A stretch of DNA of 28,080 nucleotides, taken from NCBI GenBank assembly GCA_002751075.1, contig NAOQ01000261.1, forward strand, positions 41,260 to 69,339, written 5' to 3'. This DNA is from Ichthyophonus hoferi (Eukaryota > Opisthokonta > Ichthyosporea > Ichthyophonida > Ichthyophonidae). A program made the position numbers and the translations under genes. The first letter of the stretch is position 1. Each line of letters begins with the position of its first letter. Below, in pieces: positions 21,464 through 28,080 of the stretch. A model generated the notes under the pieces. It did no database searches. It was not told the origin of the DNA and worked only from the letters and a program-made list of their open reading frames with translations.

Positions 21464-24400
21464 ATGGCTGGGAGAGGTATGAACGGGTTGACTGCCTCCT
21501 ATGGGAGTGGGCCTGGCCGACGTTCTGTGACCTCAGACCGTCCAGTCAAGAAACTGGTCATTAAAAACTTTGATGGTAAATTGGGGTTTGCATTCCAGCT
21601 TTCTTTATCTCTCTATGGGTTTGTTCTGTTATTCTCGTTCCTGTTTCTATTAATTCTATTCTTCTATATCTATTATGTGATAGTATATTACTGTATATTA
21701 TATTGCAGTATATTATATTATATTATATTATATTATATTATATTGCATTATATTATAGTATATTACAGTATATTATGGTATATTATATTATATGTATTCT
21801 ATGTATTAATTATGCCATTACCAGTGCTGTCCTAGTGGGTGGTAGACCCCTTTCTTTCCCCCTAGTCTACTACCTTTTCAATCTCCACATGAAGCTTCTC
21901 TCGCTCTCAGTGGTAGATAGATAGTGGTTGGCTAAGTATCACACTAGTATGAAGGGGTGGTGGGTAGATATGATGAATTATTGGTGGGTGGGTGGTTATG
22001 GGCTGTTACCTCCACATGATAGGGTATTGGGCAGTAATATATAGATATATATAAGGATAGCAGCGTATTTATACCTATGTATATGTGTATATACAGACAC
22101 ACATATACATATATACATATACATACAGACACGTATATCTATAACTATATATTCGTCTCTTACATATCCTTATATCTTACTGGCTTATAAAGGCTTTGTC
22201 AATAATGTCTCCTACCATTGGTTAATCATCATATATCCTACCTGCTTTATGATTAACCAACCACCCCTACCCCTATGACACACCTATGCTCTCTTCCTTA
22301 TTCCCTCCTCCCTTCCTCCCTCTCTCTTCATCGTAGCACAAGCTGCTCCTCGGTTGCCTAGCAACTATGAAGCCAATACATGGGTGCAACTAGAGCAAGC
22401 TGTGGGGGCCATTCATTCTAGTCTGGTCGGTACATCCCTTCTTGTATTCTCATTGGCTCATGCTATTGTATGTCTGCTATTTCATTGACCTAATAGGCTT
22501 TCCTCTTCATAACCCGCCTATCATATTAAGCCATTTTCCCTTTAACCTATAGTAGGCCCTATCCATTAGGGTTATCTCTACCTATGTATGTATATATGTA
22601 TGTATGTATGTATGTATATATGTATCTATGTATATATATATATGTATGTATGTTTGTATGTATGTATATATGCATGCATATATGATGGTATATGTATTTA
22701 TTGGAAATATGTATGCCTATCTATCCCTCTCCCTCTCCTTACACTCAACCTTCCTCTAGGCCGTGGAGACTAGCCTAGAGGAGCTCTACCAAATGGTAGA
22801 GAATCTGTGCAGTCATAAGATGGCAGCTGACCTGTATGTTAAACTACACGCTGTACTGGAGGCACATATCAAGAGCCTACTACGACCATTGGTCCAATAT
22901 CACTCTTTACCACTATTCTTTCTTAGCTTATTGGTTTTCATGTGCTCTGCTTCTTGACTTTTTCATCCTTCCCTCTCTCCCTAGTGTACCTGTTACACGT
23001 CCTTTGTTTCCTTTGGCACATGCCCTATTAGTATTACCACAATACTAGTCTGTATTTGGAAGGCGCCTTTTAGGATGATGCATGACCCCTAGCCATTCAG
23101 ATAGGATGATTAGCAAGTGATAATATACACCTAGATATATGTATCTACCTACCTACCTACCTACCTACCTACTTCCATATCTGCATACAGAACATACATA
23201 CATAAACACCTACGCTACCCTATATATGAACGCTGCATTACCCAGCATTCTTCTGGGTTTTCCCACTAGCTATTCTTCTTTATATTTAACTACTCACTAT
23301 TATTGGTTCACATTACCGTATAGTACAATATATTTTTATCCCTGGTTCTCTATCTATGCCCCCTTTCTCTTCCTTATTTATCATCATACTATTTATTTTA
23401 AAGTTGATTTGCCATTGGCCCATATAATTAATATCCTTAACTAGCCAACGACTGGCCTAACCAATATAGACTTTCTCACTGTTATGAACGACTGCTGGAA
23501 GGACCACTGCCAGCAAATGGTAACAATTAATTCTTGTGTGTGATTGGTTAGATAAAATATATGTATTATATATTAGGTTAAATATATGTTATGTATGTAT
23601 GTATGTATATATGCATGTATGTATATATGTATTTATATATATATGTATTTATGCAAGTATATATATGTATGTATGTATGTATGTATGCAGTGTCAAGGTG
23701 AGTAAAGCTAATATAGATAGGAATGAGGTCTTATAGTTATTATGATTAGTGTATTGATATTTATATATTAATAAGCTTTTAATTCATGGATTAGATTGGA
23801 TAGCCCCATTGATTGAAGAATTATTTTTTTATAAAACTTTAAAACTTAACTGTAATTCCTGACCTAATGTGGGGCTCCTATATAACAGATCATGATTCGA
23901 AGTGTGTTTCTTTATTTGGATCGTACCTATGTGCTCCAATCATCAAACCTCATGTCACTATGGTGAGTGAGACACCAACCACGTGCTTGTTGCTATATTA
24001 GGATGTACCATATCTCTATTGGAAGGATGATGGCATATGAGGTTTATTGGGCGTAAGGGGCAGTGATTTGTGATTTGATTGGAGAAGATTATATGTTGAT
24101 TGCCGTATATAGTGATATATATAGAGGAATACTTTACAACTATTGGTGCACATCCATTTGTAAGTAATGTACATATACATGCACATACACATACATACTA
24201 TACATGCAAATATATACATATATATATACATACACAGATACATACGCATATATATACATACATACACATACATATACCCATATACCTATATATAACTCTT
24301 CCACACCTCTAGGGATCTGGGCCTACAGCTGTTTTTACAGCATATTGTTAGTAATAAGGATATTGAACAGAAGACCGTAAACGGGCTACTAGAGTTGATA

Positions 24401-27400
24401 GAGAGCGAAAGGTATAGTTATATTTAGTGCAATTTTTAATAATTATATATATATATATATCCTCTCTTTTTTATTGGTTCCCATTATTTTAATGCTATTA
24501 ATCTCTTTTCTGACTATCTTTATCCTCTATCTCGTGATATGTTTTAGAATGTTCTGTTGATTGACACTATATATATATCCATAAACCGCAATCCTATGTC
24601 TTAGCCAATCTATCACCTCATTAGTCCTTCTCTCTCTTCCATTAAAACCTGCCGTTGTCATGTGTTCTTGATCTATCCTTATTGCCGAAATAAATATTTT
24701 GTAACCAATCATAAGAAGGATAAATAGTATAGTCCAATAAGTAAAGGGGGATAACATTATCCAATAGGTAGCCTGGTTATTTACACACCATTGTTATTGC
24801 TCCAATTTTTTGAGGTTTTACTACACTTCTACTGGCTGCCCATTTACTTTATATACCTAAATTTAACCTAGCTTTACTATATGAAAATATACACTCATTC
24901 TAATGCATATTAATTTTATACTCCGAAATACCCTATACGTCAAGGTATAATTATTTAAGCTAAGTATGCTATTGGTCTAAATGCACTATTTTAATATATA
25001 TCTATAGATATATATATATATATATTAAAAGGATGATCTATGATGTGATTGGCCCATTATAATATAAAGTATGGTGGTGTAGGCGAGGTAATAAGGTCGA
25101 TCGGACTTTAATCAAGAGTTTATTGCGTATGATGTCATCACTACAGGTAGGTGCTCTCTTATTGGCTATCTATTTATAGTCACTCCTAGCATGGCTGCTG
25201 CCCTAGTTGGGTGTTGTATATAAGTATATGTATAGACATAATTATATCTTGTAAGATATATATTATAGGGTATATTATAGGGTATGTATTATAGGGTATA
25301 TTATAGGGTGCAGTAGAGAACATATACCAGAGAGAAATATATTAAAAGTAATTGCAATCTGTCAACCAATAAGGTGAAGGGAAAGCCTGTGATATCATGT
25401 GACTAAGAGAAGTACTAATTGGTCCATAGATATACAATAAAGTGTTTGAGGGCCCATTCCTATCGGCTACAGAGGTCTTCTATACTAACTTAGGCCAAGA
25501 AAAGATGCTGCACACTAATGTATGAGGTCATAGTGAGGTCATAGTACCATGGTGCTATAATCCTTCCCCCCTTTTTATCCCCTTTTACCCCCGTTCTATA
25601 TTCCACCAATGGCTAGTCACCTATATACTACCTCTACACACATACCTATATTGTATGCATACCTTAGCCAATACGAATGGAAAGTTATAAACATGACATA
25701 TGTATGCCATTGGTCTAGATGTAGGTTGGACAAAGGGTATTGGATGCTATAGCAATTAGGGTTGTACAGGGATTTAATATCAGGTGATATATACACTGAT
25801 GTAGAAACCCACCAATTAAAAATTGGGAGGTCTGATTTTAATTTGTATTACTCAATAGGCGAAATTGTTTAAAAGGAGCAGGAGTTTCTTTAACGAAGTA
25901 ATAATATTAATGTCTTTATTTCGAGTTTTTTTTTGATTTACCAATCAGTTCCTCTTTAGATTAATATACAACCAATCAAGCCTAACCTGGCTGCTTAATT
26001 TATCCGTATACCAATCAATACCAGTACTTATCTTCTGTTAGGCAATACCTATTAGTGTACAAAGTCATATAATGATACGGTGCCATGAGAACTATAGGTA
26101 GAAGACGTCATATGGACGTCATATTAATATAGCCTGTAGAGTACACCCACCATCCTTATACTCTGCCTTCTCTTTCCCTCTCCCTCTCCTAGATTCACGA
26201 GTACCTAGTGTATGTAGAGACGCAGTTGAAGGATGAGGGCGAGAGAGTACTACACTACCTCGACTCAGCCACCAGAAGGCCTCTTATTGCTGTTCTAGAG
26301 TCCCGCCTCCTATTGGCTCACACCAAGTCCCTGATGGATAAAGGTGCCTAACCCTATCAGAATAGCTTATTATAATTTAATTAACCAGGTTATTCCTCCA
26401 TCCTAGTGGTGCATAGGTGGATATGGTACTTTAAAATGTATTTTTAAAACTTTTTATACTACCTTGCCCAATATTTAGCCTATTTAACCCAGAAGCCTTA
26501 ATATAAGTGTCTGTGTCTTACAGGGTTATAGTGAAGTTAAAGGTAACCCACCAATGACTTTTCTGTTTATATCTCTACAGGGTTCTCGCAGCTAATGGAT
26601 GTGGACCGTTATTCGGACCTAAAACTGTTGTATAGTCTCTTTTCTCGAGTTAATGCCCTGGAAGAGATCCGTACTCACATAGTGGTCTATGTTAAGGTAT
26701 GTATATGTGTGTATGTGCGTGTGTAGGTATAATAGGTATCATAGGTGGCTTAGTTAGCCTCCTGGGGTATGGCAAGGTATGTTGTATTATGTTATGTTAT
26801 GTTATGTTATGTTGTGTTGTGTTGTGTTATGTTATGTTGTGTTGTGTTGTGTTGTGTTATGTTGTGTTGTGTTGTGTTATGTTGTGTTGTGTTGTGTTAT
26901 GTTATGTTGCGTTGTGTTGTGTTGTGTTATGTTGTGTTGTGTTATGTTATGTTATGTTATATTGTGTTATGTTATGCTGTGTTATGTTATGTTGTGTTAT
27001 GTTATGTTATGTTATGTTGTGTTATGTTGTGTTATGTTGTGCTGTGTTATGTTGTGTTATGTTGTGTTATGTTGTGTTGTGATATGTTATGCTATGCTAT
27101 GTTGTGTTATGTTATGGTATGTTACGTTATATTATGTTATGTTATGTTATGCTATGTTATATTGTATTATGTTTTGTTATGCTATGTTATGTTTTTTCTT
27201 TATTTACTCTAATATTTTCTTTATTGATATTGATGACTCTACCTTCCCATTATTGGTGGCTATAATATCAAATGGGCTATAGATATTAATGAACACAATT
27301 AATAGTGATTGATTAGTAAATTGGTTGCCATAGTAACCATATCCCATGCCTTACAATAGGATCAGTACCAATCACTATAGACCACTATATAACAGCCTTT

Positions 27401-28080
27401 ACAATGACCTCTCCTTCTCCTCCCCCCTTCTCTCCCTTCTGCTCCTACTCCCTCTCCTATCCTGCAGAATCAAGGTGTAAACATGGTAATGGATACCGAG
27501 CGAGATCCTACTATGGTCCAATCAATGTTAGACTTTAAAGCTAAATTAGACAAGATAACTACAGATTCCTTTGAAAACAACGAGCGTTTTAAGAATTCTA
27601 TCAAGGTCTGTTGTATTATAGTATATTGTATTGTAGTATACTGTATTATAGTATATTGTATTGTAGTATATTGTATTATAGTATATTGTATTATAGTATA
27701 TTGTATTGTAGTATACTGCATTATAGTATATTGTATTGTAGTATACTGTATTATAGTATATTGTATTGTAGTATATTATATTATAGTATATTGTATTGTA
27801 GTATACTGTATTTTAGTATATTGTATTGTAATATATTTTATTATAGTATATTGTATTATAGTGTATTGTATTATAGTATATTGTATTGTAGTATATTATA
27901 TTATAATATACTGTATTATATTATATTGTATTATAGTACAGTGTATTATAATATACTGTATTATATTATATTGTATTATAGTACAGTGTATTATAGTATA
28001 CTGTATTATAGTATATTTTATTGTAGTATATTGTATTATAGTATATTGTATTGTAATATACTGTATTATTGTATATTGCA
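21464..28080 (+). CDS. CUL4: Cullin-4, N-terminal eleven exons (3' end outside window)
   Basis: Exons: 21464-21575, 22337-22425, 22760-22891, 23445-23519, 23889-23962, 24313-24411, 25083-25146, 25430-25520, 26193-26343, 26581-26696 and 27468-27605; the window then ends inside intron 11. They give about 380 residues of the usual roughly 760. CUL4-type blocks are KKLVIKNFD, LEELYQMVENLCSHK, NDCWKDHCQQM, IMIRSVFLYLDRTYVLQ, WDLGLQLF, KTVNGLLELIES, VDRTLIKSLL, HYLDSATRRPLIAVLE, LYSLFSRVNALEEI and MVQSMLDFKAKLD. This is the N-terminal cullin-repeat arm, which in CUL4 binds DDB1; the RBX1-binding and neddylation parts are missing. CUL4 scaffolds CRL4 ubiquitin ligases. In exon 8 a run of five A at about 25500-25504 shifts the frame before the donor; four A would restore perfect phase and alignment. 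Exon 2 and 3 donors (GTCGGT, GTCCAA) are unusual and were chosen because they give gap-free alignment. Confidence 0.95.
21684..21795. repeat. TATTA pentamer repeat in CUL4 intron 1
   Basis: TATTATATTATATT runs with interspersed TATTGCA and TATTACAG variants. It produces the artefactual Tyr/Ile-rich open frames that run on from exon 1. Confidence 0.85.
22580..22685. repeat. TATG tetramer repeat in CUL4 intron 2
   Basis: Copies of TATGTATG alternate with TATATATG. The ORF at 22588-22773 is an artefact of this repeat running into exon 3. Confidence 0.85.
23140..23172. repeat. (CTAC)n microsatellite in CUL4 intron 3
   Basis: About seven near-perfect CTAC copies lie inside intron 3 (22892-23444), which otherwise holds no exon-like sequence. 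Confidence 0.85.
23588..23690. repeat. TATG/TATA repeat in CUL4 intron 4
   Basis: TATGTATG blocks are separated by TATATA runs, similar to the array in intron 2. Confidence 0.85.
24168..24294. repeat. ACATAC/TATACA repeat in CUL4 intron 5
   Basis: ACATACACATAC and TATATACATA blocks fill the last third of intron 5 and stop about 19 bases before the exon 6 acceptor. Both overlapping open frames here are repeat artefacts. Confidence 0.85.
24412..25082. other. CUL4 intron 6 with many CCAAT motifs and a long palindrome
   Basis: This 671-base intron holds eight CCAAT/ATTGG pentamers by eye and an almost perfect AT palindrome at about 24991-25030 (TTTTAATATATATC ... ATATATATTAAAA). No alternative exon was recognised; the minus-strand ORF at 24527-24757 has no family marks. 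Confidence 0.6.
25261..25310. repeat. ATTATAGGGT repeat in CUL4 intron 7
   Basis: Four copies of ATTATAGGGT occur in 50 bases. They are separated by TAT or TATGT. It is a small GGGT-bearing tandem repeat unlike the other arrays in the window. Confidence 0.8.
25521..26192. other. CUL4 intron 8
   Basis: This 672-base intron ends in a long pyrimidine tract before the exon 9 acceptor (CTCTCCCTCTCCTAG type). It carries about nine CCAAT/ATTGG motifs, including a close pair CCAATTAAAAATTGG near 25812. No exon or RNA gene was seen. Confidence 0.6.
26775..27195. repeat. TTATG/TTGTG pentamer array in CUL4 intron 10
   Basis: About 420 bases are built of TTATG and TTGTG pentamers in irregular alternation, almost without C on the plus strand. 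The three long overlapping open frames reported here (rich in Cys, Val, Leu, Tyr and Met) exist only because a pentamer repeat lacking stops stays open in every frame. Confidence 0.95.
27606..28080. repeat. 15-bp minisatellite in CUL4 intron 11, running off the window
   Basis: The unit TGTATTRTAGTATAY is repeated about 31 times from just after the exon 11 donor to the window edge, with scattered single-base variants. The minus-strand ORF at 27470-27721 is an artefact of this repeat plus the antisense of exon 11. Confidence 0.9.

Noticed and set aside
26699-27282. Three long overlapping Cys/Val/Leu-rich plus-strand ORFs
   Set aside because: They are translations of a stop-free pentanucleotide repeat in CUL4 intron 10.

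Overview
The window is eukaryotic nuclear DNA. It is AT-rich, its protein-coding genes are cut into many short exons with GT-AG introns, its introns and spacers are full of short tandem repeats, and it contains a 298-base run of N (a scaffold gap). All recognisable genes are conserved eukaryotic housekeeping genes. The proteins look animal-like (human SQLE, PPTC7, ARPC2 and CUL4 align over long stretches recalled from memory), but the sequences are quite diverged. An early-branching animal such as a sponge, or a close unicellular relative, is my best guess; the sequence alone does not settle it.

Layout from left to right. (1) 117-869, plus strand: the last three exons of squalene monooxygenase (SQLE), whose 5' part lies outside the window. 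(2) About 2160-4800: a repeat-rich island. It holds a 132-bp MITE-like unit, a large imperfect inverted repeat whose two arms encode related Ser/acidic-rich peptides, and a decayed IS630/Tc1-mariner type transposase on the minus strand. A sequence resembling the likely right end of that transposon also starts the window. (3) 6203-7775, minus strand: a two-exon PP2C-type phosphatase of the PPTC7/PTC7 family with a mitochondrial-type N-terminus. (4) 9108-10065, plus strand: a very small two-exon gene, easily missed, whose 46-residue product resembles the tiny complex III subunit UQCR11/QCR10. (5) 12997-17634, minus strand: a complete ten-exon ARPC2 gene (Arp2/3 complex p34) that splices to exactly 303 codons plus stop; the N gap lies in its eighth intron. 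(6) 21464 to beyond the right edge, plus strand: the first eleven exons (about 380 codons) of cullin-4 (CUL4), with one apparent single-base frame problem in exon 8.

The genes are unrelated in function, as is usual for a eukaryotic contig: sterol synthesis, mitochondrial phosphatase, respiratory chain, actin nucleation and ubiquitin ligation. PPTC7 and the UQCR11-like protein both act in mitochondria and are divergently arranged; ARPC2 and CUL4 are also head-to-head, about 3.8 kb apart. I found no CRISPR array, rRNA, tRNA or clear retroviral or Polinton-like element. I did not find a convincing new multi-gene system. The most rewarding unexplained items are the unlisted micro-gene, the inverted Ser-rich arms, the dense CCAAT/ATTGG motifs in CUL4 introns, and the CUL4 exon 8 frame break.
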